Assembly: GCA_009837355.1 (NCBI GenBank)
Contig: VXTR01000060.1
Location: 1 to 64,000, forward strand
Origin: Chloroflexota bacterium
GTDB taxonomy: Bacteria; Chloroflexota; Dehalococcoidia; Lucifugimonadales; UBA3495
DNA: 64,000 nt
Reading direction: 5' to 3'
The first letter of the stretch is position 1. Each line of letters opens with the position of its first letter. Made by a program: the position numbers and the translations under genes. The notes beneath the pieces are model-generated. The model made no database searches. It was not told the origin of the DNA and worked only from the letters and a program-made list of their open reading frames with translations. This document shows positions 17,499 to 24,982 of this stretch, in pieces.

Positions 17499-18026
17499 TC
17501 AGTCCTCGATGTCCTTCAGCATCCGGTGAGCGGATTCCAGGTCGTTCAGCGAATCGCTGTTGGCGATGATTGGAATGTAGGCAACGGTGACGGCGAATAC
17601 GAACAGCAACCCGGAGCAGATGGCGAAAGCCACGGCCCCGGCCTCCGGATTGACCACAACGGCGTCGTGGAATCTCTCCGCGTAGGTGTCCATCCCCGGC
17701 GGCAACGTCAGGTTGTACTGCGCGGCCAGCGGCATCAGAATTAGAACCAGGCTGACCATGGCAATTAGGAGCCAGAAGACCAGCCAGAACAGGAACTTGT
17801 TCCGTTCCAGGTTCACCCGAGAGCGCAAATGTTCCAGGCGGGCGGGAGCGACCTGTATGTTGAGTCCGGCGGCGTTGGCGCGCAGGAAGTTCGTATATTC
17901 CCGATATCGCTGGCGATGGGCGTTGCCGGCAGCCATTTGAACAGCCTCCGAACCAATAGCAGCACAGCTTATGAGAGCGGTACCCAGAGATTTGTCGTCG
18001 CCGGATAGTGGCAACGGCGTTGACAT
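17499..18026 (-). CDS. Membrane protein between ispD and ispF (175 aa)
   Basis: Two hydrophobic segments are seen: KFLFWLVFWLLIAMVSLVLI near residue 80, and VAFAICSGLLFVFAVTVAYI near residue 130. A hydrophilic N-terminal half precedes them (RQRYREYTNFLRANAAGL) and a short acidic tail follows. No family recognised. The start is uncertain (ATG 18026 or 18059; neither has a clear ribosome binding site). Placement between two MEP-pathway genes suggests cotranscription, not a role in the pathway. Confidence 0.55.
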   Translation of the reverse strand: MSTPLPLSGDDKSLGTALISCAAIGSEAVQMAAGNAHRQRYREYTNFLRANAAGLNIQVAPARLEHLRSRVNLERNKFLFWLVFWLLIAMVSLVLILMPLAAQYNLTLPPGMDTYAERFHDAVVVNPEAGAVAFAICSGLLFVFAVTVAYIPIIANSDSLNDLESAHRMLKDIED

Positions 18027-18070
18027 TATATCGCCGCCGCACGGGATGATGCCAGCCATCCGCGGGTTGG

Positions 18071-18820
18071 TTACGGAATTTTTCCGTCGGCCCCCGGTTG
18101 CGTATCGCCGGCCAGCCCGTCGCCGGCCAGAATCTGCCTCACTACGGCCAGGTCCTCAGGAGTGGTTACCTTCAGGTTGTCGTAGCTGCCTGGAAAAACG
18201 CGTACCGTGTGCCCGGCGGCCTCGGCCATGGCGGCGTCGTCGGTGTATTCGCCGGCGGCGGCCCGGTGAGCCTCCAACAGCATGTCGTAATCAAACACCT
18301 GGGGGGTTTGAGCGGCCCACAGGGTGGCGCGGTCGGGCGTGTCCGTGATGACGTCTCCGCGGCCCACCACCTTGATGGTGTCCTTCACCGGAACGGCGGC
18401 CACCGCCGCGCCCCACCGCCGAACGGCGTCCAGCGCGCGGGCCAGCACGTCATCGGCGATGCCGGGCCGCGCGCCATCGTGAACGGCTACCCAGCGACAC
18501 CGCCCCAGGGCCGTCAGCCCGGCGTACACCGAGTCCTGGCGCCGGGCCCCGCCGGCGCAAACGGCCTGGATTTTGCCAATGCGGAGTTCTTCAACCATCC
18601 TGCGCGAGCGGTCAACGGATTGGTCGGCGACTACCAGCACGATGCGCGCCACGGCGTCGGATCGGGCCAGCCGGCGCAAGGTGTGGGCAATCAGCGGAAC
18701 GCCGTGCACCTGGGCGAAGGTTTTGTCCGTTCCGCCCATGCGGGTACTGCGGCCGGCGGCGACCACTACCACGCCGAGACGGTCGTCGTTGCTGCTGGCC
18801 GAATTGCTTGCGATTGACAT
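18071..18820 (-). CDS. ispD: 2-C-methyl-D-erythritol 4-phosphate cytidylyltransferase
   Basis: 249 residues. The CTP-binding loop is VVVVAAGRSTRMGGTDKTF, with the catalytic Arg and Lys; further blocks are GGARRQDSVYAGL, VAVHDGARPGI and TPQVFDYDMLLEAH. The protein performs the third step of the MEP pathway. The C-terminal tail (GDGLAGDTQPGADGKIP) extends slightly beyond the family core. First gene of the ispD-to-cysS run. Confidence 0.93.
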   Translation of the reverse strand: MSIASNSASSNDDRLGVVVVAAGRSTRMGGTDKTFAQVHGVPLIAHTLRRLARSDAVARIVLVVADQSVDRSRRMVEELRIGKIQAVCAGGARRQDSVYAGLTALGRCRWVAVHDGARPGIADDVLARALDAVRRWGAAVAAVPVKDTIKVVGRGDVITDTPDRATLWAAQTPQVFDYDMLLEAHRAAAGEYTDDAAMAEAAGHTVRVFPGSYDNLKVTTPEDLAVVRQILAGDGLAGDTQPGADGKIP

Positions 18821-18947
18821 ATTGGCTGGCGGGAGTTTTCAGGAGTCATGTAAAAAATTGCGCTAGCGTCCGCCGCTGTTGATAAGTGATAATATGTAGC
18901 CAGTTCAACACTCCGGTATTCTAACACCAGAGGTCAAGGGGGATATT

Positions 18948-19397
18948 ATGGCTGCATTGGAATTGGCCTACCGGGCGCAAACGTACAGCTCAGGCACCCA
19001 CGGCCGCGCAATCTGTAACGCTCGCACGCATCACTGGGTAGCCGACGATGGCGGCGGCGACGCGGTCTATTCCGGCGAGTTGTTCCTTTCCGGCATCACC
19101 GCCTGCGCCGTCAACATGGTGGAGCGAATCGCCGTTACGGATGACGCCCCGGTGGACTTTATGGAAGTTTCGGCGGAAGCGTACCGCGACCCGGACGCAA
19201 CGCCCGGCGACCTCACCCTGTACGCCGACGTGCGCGTCCACTTCAAAATCTGGGGAGTGGACGACGACCAGGGCAACTACCTGGTGGACACCTGGAAAAA
19301 GCGTTGACCGCTGTACGGTTCGGTCGCCGTGGCGACCCCCAGCACATCGGTAACCGCTGAGTTCGTTGCCGAACCCCGCCCGAAGCACGGCGGTTAG
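18948..19397 (+). CDS. OsmC-like protein, probable selenoprotein (Sec120 at in-frame TGA 19305-19307)
   Basis: Read through its TGA, the frame gives 149 residues, the normal OsmC length, and stops at TAG 19395-19397. The N-terminal part holds the first redox Cys in LFLSGITACAVNMVERIA. The second conserved Cys of the family, in a W-K-x-R-C-P-L-Y-G-like context, is here the TGA: WKKR-U-PLYGSVAVATP. The text after the TGA is therefore clear family sequence. A SECIS-like hairpin follows at 19308-19343. OsmC-like selenoproteins are known from marine metagenomes. OsmC/Ohr proteins reduce peroxides through this thiol pair. The unread alternative is a 119-aa product without its resolving residue, or a pseudogene. 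GGGGGAT precedes the ATG. Confidence 0.8.
19308..19343 (+). promoter_or_regulatory. Putative bacterial SECIS element (OsmC-like gene)
   Basis: Directly after the TGA, GCTG (19310-19313) pairs with CAGC (19340-19343), and GGTCGC (19322-19327) pairs with GCGACC (19332-19337) under a CGTG loop (19328-19331). The apical loop starts 20 bases after the TGA and contains a G at its second place, as SelB-binding bacterial SECIS elements require. Confidence 0.65.
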
Positions 19398-19493
19398 CCA
19401 GGCCCCCGCGGGTTCATCATCGAAATCCTGCTGTCCATATTCACAGCGGGCCTCTCGGAGACGGCTGCCGGTCATCTGAAAGATTTTGCCATC

Positions 19494-21509
19494 GTGATGG
19501 CGATTGCCGCCGCCGGGTTGGCCTTCGCCCGGCTGGTCTGGCAGCCGCCGGTTTTGGGCTATCTGCTCGCCGGACTGCTCATCGGCCCGTTCACGCTGCC
19601 CACACCGGTCATCAGCAACCTGGACACCATCGAGCTGATGGCCGAACTGGGGCTGGTGCTGCTGCTGTTCGGCATCGGCCTGGAACTGGGCTGGCGACGC
19701 ATCCGGGAAGTCGGCTTCCTGGTCCTGGTCATCGGCGTGGTTGAAATCACCACGCTGACCCTGCTGGGAGTGCTGATTGCCAACAAGATGCTGGGCATCT
19801 CCGGCCACGGCGGGCTGTACCTGGGCGGAGCAATGGCCATCAGCAGCTCGGCCATCCTGCTGAAAGGGCTACGGGACGGCGGAAACCTGCGCACCGGATG
19901 GGGACAAACTATCGTCGGCATCCTCCTGGTGGAAGACTTCGCCGCGGTAATCCTGTTGACGCTGATGGCCGGCCTCGCCACCACCGGCTCCACCGACCTG
20001 CTCGGCATCGGCTGGCTGGTGGCGAAACTGGCGATCTTCTGCATTGCGGCCCTGGCTTTCGGCACGCTGCTGGCCCCCCGGCTGATGCGGCTGCTGTCCC
20101 GGACCAGGTCAGATGAAACGCTGCTGCTGGCTTCGCTGGGCTGCTGTTTCGGGCTGGCCTTGGGCGCTGAGTTCCTCGGCCTGTCCGCGGCGGCCGGCGC
20201 GTTCATCATCGGCATGGTAATCGGCGACACCGACGCGGCCGGCCGCGTTACCCGCCTGGTCAACCCGGTGCGCGATATGTTCGGCGCGCTGTTCTTCATG
20301 TCCATCGGTATGTTGATTGACTACCGCACCCTGGACGATTTCATCCTGCCGGCGCTGGTGGTGGTAGGAGTGTTCATGGCCGGCAAAATTGTCGCCAACA
20401 CCATCGGCTCCATACTGTCCGGGCGGAGTACGCGCCAGTCCGTGCAAGTGGGCCTGACGATGCCGCAGATGGGCGAGTTTTCGCTGGCCATCGGACGGGT
20501 AAGCGCGACGGACGCCGTGGTCAGCGTGGCCATCGGGCCGATCCTGGCCATCGTCGTGGCCATAACCTCCATAATAGCTCCTCTCACGTCCCGGCTGGCC
20601 ACGCCCCTGTGCAACTGGGCAACCCGACGCTCTCCGCCCACGCTGGTCGAAGTCAACCTGGCAATCCAGGTGGGCATCCAAACCTTCTGGTCGGCGTTTT
20701 CCCTGCCGGGCCAAAGGGGAAGGATACTGAAGAACCTGGTGCGCCGGATGCTGATTAACGTGCTGATTATCGCCGTGATTACTGCTGTGGGGACGGTCTG
20801 CGCGTACACTCTGCCCGACCTGCTGGCGGGACTGCTGCCGGTGTCCGCCGACCTGCTGGGGTTGATAATCGGCGGCGCGTCGGTGGGGCTGATGGTGCCC
20901 GGCGCCATTGCCATCTGGCGAGAGTTGCGGACGCTGGCCCGGTTGACCGACCGATTGGCCCAGCGGGCCAGGCCCAACCGGCCGCAACGATACACTTTCC
21001 GCGCGCTGATCCAGGACGGCCTGGCGACGGCGCTGCTGCTGCTCTTGGTACTGGCGCTAACCCCGCTGATAATCCGCCTGTTTGCTCTCGGCACCCTGTC
21101 CACACCGCTGCCAATAATGATACTGGTGATTTCGGCGGTGCTCCTGGTGTTTGTGGGTTTCCACATCCACCGCGTGCTGGAGGCGACGTTCCACGACACC
21201 TTTGCGGCGTCAACGGCGGTGACGGGATTGACGACTACGACGACATCGGCGGCAGCGCCGGATGACTCGCTGGAGCCCATTGACGCCGAAACGCCCGCGC
21301 TGCATGACGGACGGCATGAGCCCGTGGGCCGGCCGGCCACCGCAACGTCGCTGCCGGCCAGGACAAGGGGCGACACGGAACTCATAGATGCCGAGGAAAG
21401 CCTGTGGCGTATGCTGGAAGAACGCGTCGCCATCCTGCGCACTCCGGACCGCCCGGAGGATGAAGGCCGGCCGGCGCCGGCCCGACCCCAGCGTACGGAA
21501 AGCGATTGA
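19494..21509 (+). CDS. CPA2-family cation:proton antiporter, KefB-like
   Basis: At least 671 residues. About twelve membrane helices with the family blocks QPPVLGYLLAGLLIGPF, FGIGLELGWRRI, GAMAISSSAILLKGL, ILLVEDFAAVILL and FFMSIGMLID. The C-terminal ~150 residues are soluble, with a low-complexity linker and no clear TrkA-N Rossmann motif, so regulation may differ from KefB. A second hydrophobic pair occurs near residues 420-470. Homology extends upstream of the GTG at 19494 (HLKDFAIVM) in frame back to 19398, yet that stretch has no standard start codon. The true start is thus doubtful. It may export K+ or Na+ in exchange for H+. Confidence 0.8.
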   Translation: MMAIAAAGLAFARLVWQPPVLGYLLAGLLIGPFTLPTPVISNLDTIELMAELGLVLLLFGIGLELGWRRIREVGFLVLVIGVVEITTLTLLGVLIANKMLGISGHGGLYLGGAMAISSSAILLKGLRDGGNLRTGWGQTIVGILLVEDFAAVILLTLMAGLATTGSTDLLGIGWLVAKLAIFCIAALAFGTLLAPRLMRLLSRTRSDETLLLASLGCCFGLALGAEFLGLSAAAGAFIIGMVIGDTDAAGRVTRLVNPVRDMFGALFFMSIGMLIDYRTLDDFILPALVVVGVFMAGKIVANTIGSILSGRSTRQSVQVGLTMPQMGEFSLAIGRVSATDAVVSVAIGPILAIVVAITSIIAPLTSRLATPLCNWATRRSPPTLVEVNLAIQVGIQTFWSAFSLPGQRGRILKNLVRRMLINVLIIAVITAVGTVCAYTLPDLLAGLLPVSADLLGLIIGGASVGLMVPGAIAIWRELRTLARLTDRLAQRARPNRPQRYTFRALIQDGLATALLLLLVLALTPLIIRLFALGTLSTPLPIMILVISAVLLVFVGFHIHRVLEATFHDTFAASTAVTGLTTTTTSAAAPDDSLEPIDAETPALHDGRHEPVGRPATATSLPARTRGDTELIDAEESLWRMLEERVAILRTPDRPEDEGRPAPARPQRTESD

Positions 21510-21570
21510 AGGTCTGGGAAAGTGCTAAAATACCGCCAGCGAACCTAACCTCCAGGGGAAAGACTGCACG

Positions 21571-22488
21571 ATGCGTATCTGCTCATTTTTGCCCTCGGCC
21601 ACCGAGATTGTTTATGAGCTGGGGCTGGAAGACTCCCTTTACGGCGTAACCCACGAATGCGACTACCCGGCGGCGGCCAGGAGCAAGCCCTGGGTAGTGC
21701 GCAGCGTTTTCGAAGGAACCAACCCCAGCAGCGGCGAAATCAGCCGCGTCATCTCCGAACGCCTGGCCGAGGGCCTGGGCATCTATCACATTGACCAGGA
21801 GATACTGGACGCGGCCAACCCCGACCTGCTGCTCACCCAGGCCATCTGCGAGGTTTGAGCGGTCTCCTCTCGGCAGGTTGCCGAGTCCACCGCCAACATG
21901 GCAAAGCAGCCTGAGGTGCTGTCCCTGGACCCTCAGTACCTGGGGGACGTGCTGGAAGACGTGCGGCGGGTTGGCCGCGCCACCGGTTCGGAGGCCGTGG
22001 CCGACCGCGTAACGTCCCGGATGCAGGAACGCATCGACGACGTAACCCAGCGGGCATCGCTGGCGGATACCCGCCCGAAAGTGCTGCACCTGGAATGGAC
22101 CGACCCCTTGATGTGCGGCGGCCACTGGGTTCCCGAGATGGTCGAACTGGCCGGCGGGACCAACTGCTTCGGCGACAAGGAGATGGGGTCCTTCCCGCTG
22201 GAGTGGGACGCGGTGGTAGAGAGCCAGCCGGAGGTCATCGTGCTGATGCCCTGCGGTTTTGAGGTGCCCCGGGCCTTGCAGGACGTGCCGCTGCTGACCG
22301 AAAAGGAAGGCTGGGACAAGCTGCCGGCGGTGCAAAACAACCGGGTCTTCGCCATCGACGCCAGCAACTACACCAGCCGCTCCGGCCCGCGCCTGGTCAC
22401 CGGCCTGGAGATACTTGCCGAGATGACCCACCCGGAGCTGTTCTCCGGCATGGTGCCCGAAATGGGCGCCCGCCGCATCTACGCCTAG
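21571..22488 (+). CDS. BtuF-like cobalamin-binding protein, probable selenoprotein (Sec96 at in-frame TGA 21856-21858)
   Basis: Read through one TGA, the frame yields 305 residues covering the whole family: MRICSFLPSATEIVYELGL, THECDYP, then TQAICEV-U-AVS, LEWTDPLMCGGHWVPEMVEL, VIVLMPCGFEV and SRSGPRLVTGLEIL. Related proteins normally read C-x-V-C-A-V-S at this site, so the TGA replaces the second Cys of a CxxC pair, giving CEVU. A textbook SECIS-like hairpin follows at 21859-21893. There is no signal peptide, as is usual for this cytoplasmic-looking branch of periplasmic-binding-protein-like folds. Conventional annotation would give two fragments (21571-21858 and 21898-22488). The role of the CxxU pair is unknown; metal or corrinoid binding or redox are possible. 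Confidence 0.82.
21859..21893 (+). promoter_or_regulatory. Putative bacterial SECIS element (BtuF-like gene)
   Basis: It begins at the base after the TGA. The lower stem GCGGT (21859-21863) pairs with ACCGC (21889-21893). An internal loop follows, then a perfect seven-base upper stem CTCGGCA (21869-21875) with TGCCGAG (21879-21885). The apical loop is GGT (21876-21878). A GGU-containing loop 17 bases after the UGA matches the SelB-binding determinant of the E. coli fdhF element. Confidence 0.8.
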
Positions 22489-23174
22489 TTCAGCCGCGGC
22501 CCCTTGAACGGCGTGTTCTGCTCCACCTGTTCGGCGACGATGCGATTGGCCTGACGCATCAAGGACAGCAGTTTTTCCAGCTGCTCCCCGGCCGTGCGCG
22601 CCTCCAGCAGGTCTTGCCGCACGTCCGGCGGCAGCGGCAGGCTGACCGCCAACGCCGTCGCCGAGGTGCGCGCCAGGTCGATGGCGCTGTCGGGAACGGA
22701 CACCTCCCGGTCCCAGCCGCCGGACATGGCAGTGAGGTGGCGCTGCAACTGGATGTACTGCTCGCGGACGCCGGCCACGGCGGTTGACGATACGACGCCC
22801 TCTTCGTCCTCGATGTAGCGCACCAGCCCCACCAGGTGCGGCGTCGTCTGCACCGTTTCCAGAAGCTCGAAGCGACGCTCGCCCCGGGTCAGTATGTTGA
22901 GCCGGCCTTCCTGCAGCCGCTGCACCTGGGAGACGCGCGCCGTAGTGCCCACGGAGTGGGGCGACGCCGGCTCGCCCACCTCGTTGCCTTCCTTGATGAG
23001 CAGCACGCCGAAGGGTTCGCTGCGCCGGACGCAGTCGCCAATCATCGCCTTGTACCGCTCCTCAAAGATGTGCAGCGGCAGCGGCATCCCCGGGAACAGC
23101 ACAACGTTGTTCAGTGGAAACAACGGCAGTTCAACGTAGGAACCGGGGGGAAAGTCGTCGGGATTGATGGCCAT
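22485..23174 (-). CDS. LON peptidase N-terminal (substrate-binding) domain protein
   Basis: 229 residues corresponding to the Lon N-terminal domain only; no AAA or protease part. The block ELPLFPLNNVVLFPGMPLPLHIFEERYKAM (core PLFPLNNVVLFPG) and FGVLLIKEGNEVG are diagnostic, followed by RLNILTRGERRFEL and helices to the end. Stand-alone LON-domain proteins are common and poorly understood, possibly adaptors for proteolysis. Its stop overlaps the convergent BtuF-like gene by four bases. Confidence 0.88.
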   Translation of the reverse strand: MAINPDDFPPGSYVELPLFPLNNVVLFPGMPLPLHIFEERYKAMIGDCVRRSEPFGVLLIKEGNEVGEPASPHSVGTTARVSQVQRLQEGRLNILTRGERRFELLETVQTTPHLVGLVRYIEDEEGVVSSTAVAGVREQYIQLQRHLTAMSGGWDREVSVPDSAIDLARTSATALAVSLPLPPDVRQDLLEARTAGEQLEKLLSLMRQANRIVAEQVEQNTPFKGPRLN

Positions 23175-23230
23175 GATGCGGCAGTATAACGGGGCGACCC
23201 GGCAGCGGCAACTTTCGGGAATATGAAAGA

Positions 23231-23254
23231 CCCCCGCTCCGACGAGAGCGGGGG
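23231..23254 (-). terminator. Terminator hairpin
   Basis: Nine-base perfect arms CCCCCGCTC and GAGCGGGGG around CGACGA; on the minus strand TCTTTCAT follows. It lies just after the 80-aa gene and before the LON-domain gene. Confidence 0.7.
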
Positions 23255-23285
23255 CCGTAATGACGAAATAAACGCCAGCCGTCGG

Positions 23286-23528
23286 CTAGTGCGCATCCGG
23301 TGGGCGGTTGTGGATGGCCTTGGTGCCCTTCTTGAAGATGCAGGTGCGGATGTTGTTCTCCAACTCGGTGGGGTCTTCCACACCGGGATAGCGCTCCTTA
23401 GCCTCCGGGCTGGCCAGGTAAGCGTACATCTTCTGGAGCACGTCCTCTTCCGAGTCGCCCACGATGACGGTGCGGTCGCGGGGGTCGGAAAGGAAGTTGC
23501 TGGGTCGGGCGTAGTAGACGTCAGGCAT
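23286..23528 (-). CDS. Hypothetical protein (80 aa)
   Basis: Starts at MPDVYYARPSNFL with a strong AAGGAGGAGG ribosome binding site, and is followed by a terminator. The open frame extends further upstream, but without a plausible start. Contains TVIVGDSEEDVLQKMYAYL and IRTCIFKKGTKAIHN, suggesting a compact alpha/beta protein. No family recognised. It lies downstream of the MFS gene and may be a separate unit. Confidence 0.6.
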   Translation of the reverse strand: MPDVYYARPSNFLSDPRDRTVIVGDSEEDVLQKMYAYLASPEAKERYPGVEDPTELENNIRTCIFKKGTKAIHNRPPDAH

Positions 23529-23637
23529 AGTTTCCTCCTCCTTGCAAGGCTGCCGTCCGCCCAGCGGACGACCATCGCTTACGGTAGCAGATTGATACAC
23601 CAAAAAGCGGCGGGTTGTCAATGGCAGTCGGGCTGCG

Positions 23638-24954
23638 TCACGCCGCCGTCGGCGCCGGCTGGTAGCGCACCGAGTAGCGCCGTTCCCGGATGGTGAAGGC
23701 GCTGATGGCCGCGGGAAAGAGCAGGGCGGCGGCGATGGAGAAGGTCAGAATGTAGTTGCCGGTGAAGTCCCGCAGGTAGCCGGCCAGCAGCACGCTGCTG
23801 AACCCGCCCAGCTGGTGGAACAGGAACGCCACCCCCGATATCGTCGCCAGCGACTTCAGGCCGTACACCTCGGCCGTCAGCGACGTGGTCAACGGCGCGG
23901 TGGCAATCCACGACAGGCCGGCCACCACCGAGAATATCAGCAGTCCCGCCAGCACCGGTATGCCAGGCACCACCAACGACGCCACCAAGATGACGTAGCC
24001 GCAGCCCCGGCAGAAATACACCGCCGCCAGCCAGTTCTTGCGTCCGCCGATGCGGTCGGAAATCCAGCCGGCCCCGGTGGCTCCCAACGCGTTCAGGCCG
24101 GACATCAGGCCGAATATCAGCGCCGCCGTCTGCGGCTTGATGCCCTCCTCCACGGCCATGGGCACGAAATGCACCGACAGCATGAACGTGGTGGAGCCGC
24201 AGATGAAGTAGGAAAAGCTCATCTGCCAAATTGGGAAGGACTTGAACGCCTGCCGCCAGTTTTCGGCGAACAGCGGCTGCGGCGGAGGAGTCGTAACGCC
24301 TGGCGAACCGGCCGGCCCGCTGGCCGGCTCCGGGTCGCCGTCGGGAGTCAACCCCTTGCGCGCCGGGTCGTCGTGCAGGAATATGAACGCCAGGGGTATG
24401 CCCAGCCCGAGGGTCATCAGGCCCAGCACAACCCACGACAGCCGCCAGTCAATCAGCGTGATGAGGTAGGCGGCAAAGGGCACCAGGATCAGCCCACCCA
24501 GGGACATCCCCGAGGCGTTCAGCCCGATAACCAGCCCCCGGCGCCGGCGGAACCACTTGCTCAGCATCGCGCCGGTGTTGGTCAGCGACGTGCCGCTCTG
24601 CCCCACGGCGGCCACCACGCCGAACACCGCGATGAGATACCACACGCTGCCCGTCAGCGCCATCAGCAGGGTGGACGCGCCGACGACGAAGATACCGGCT
24701 ATCACCACGATGCGGACGCCCACCCGGTCGAACAGATAGCCCATAAAGGGCTGGGTTACGCCGTTGAGCAGCGCGCCCAGGGCGGCAGCCCACGACACCA
24801 CCGTGCGGTTCCACTCGAACTCCGCCTCCATGGGCACGACGAAGGCGCCGAAGGTGTTGCGCGTCCCCATGGTCAGGAACGCGATGAACATACAGGTGGC
24901 GACTACGAACCACCCGTAGAACATGCCGGAACGCGCCGGATTGCTGGCCGCCAT
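23638..24954 (-). CDS. MFS transporter, oxalate:formate antiporter-like (second copy)
   Basis: 438 residues with twelve predicted helices. It has FYGWFVVATCMFIAFL, the loop DRVGVRIVVIAG and KWFRRRRGLVIGLNASG, the same pattern as the carrier at 10227. A Pro/Gly-rich loop with DGDPEPASGPAG lies between the halves, also as in that paralogue. It lies 28 bases downstream of the TcuA-like gene on the same strand. By analogy with the tricarballylate operon, a dehydrogenase plus carrier, it may import the dicarboxylate or tricarboxylate that the enzyme uses (inference). Confidence 0.88.
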   Translation of the reverse strand: MAASNPARSGMFYGWFVVATCMFIAFLTMGTRNTFGAFVVPMEAEFEWNRTVVSWAAALGALLNGVTQPFMGYLFDRVGVRIVVIAGIFVVGASTLLMALTGSVWYLIAVFGVVAAVGQSGTSLTNTGAMLSKWFRRRRGLVIGLNASGMSLGGLILVPFAAYLITLIDWRLSWVVLGLMTLGLGIPLAFIFLHDDPARKGLTPDGDPEPASGPAGSPGVTTPPPQPLFAENWRQAFKSFPIWQMSFSYFICGSTTFMLSVHFVPMAVEEGIKPQTAALIFGLMSGLNALGATGAGWISDRIGGRKNWLAAVYFCRGCGYVILVASLVVPGIPVLAGLLIFSVVAGLSWIATAPLTTSLTAEVYGLKSLATISGVAFLFHQLGGFSSVLLAGYLRDFTGNYILTFSIAAALLFPAAISAFTIRERRYSVRYQPAPTAA

Positions 24955-24982
24955 ATCGTCGTGTCCTATTCCCTTGCGGTTT

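Noticed and set aside
18948-22488. TGA recoded genome-wide (e.g. as Trp or Gly)
   Set aside because: Many neighbouring genes end at TGA right after complete domains, for example the MFS gene at 11696, the DUF3090 gene at 5872 and the SCO1664 gene at 6630, so TGA is a working stop here.
21571-22488. Two separate genes, or a decayed gene split by a stop
   Set aside because: Both sides of the TGA are one well-conserved protein with no other stop or frameshift, and a SECIS-like hairpin follows. A random nonsense mutation would not bring its own GGU-loop hairpin.
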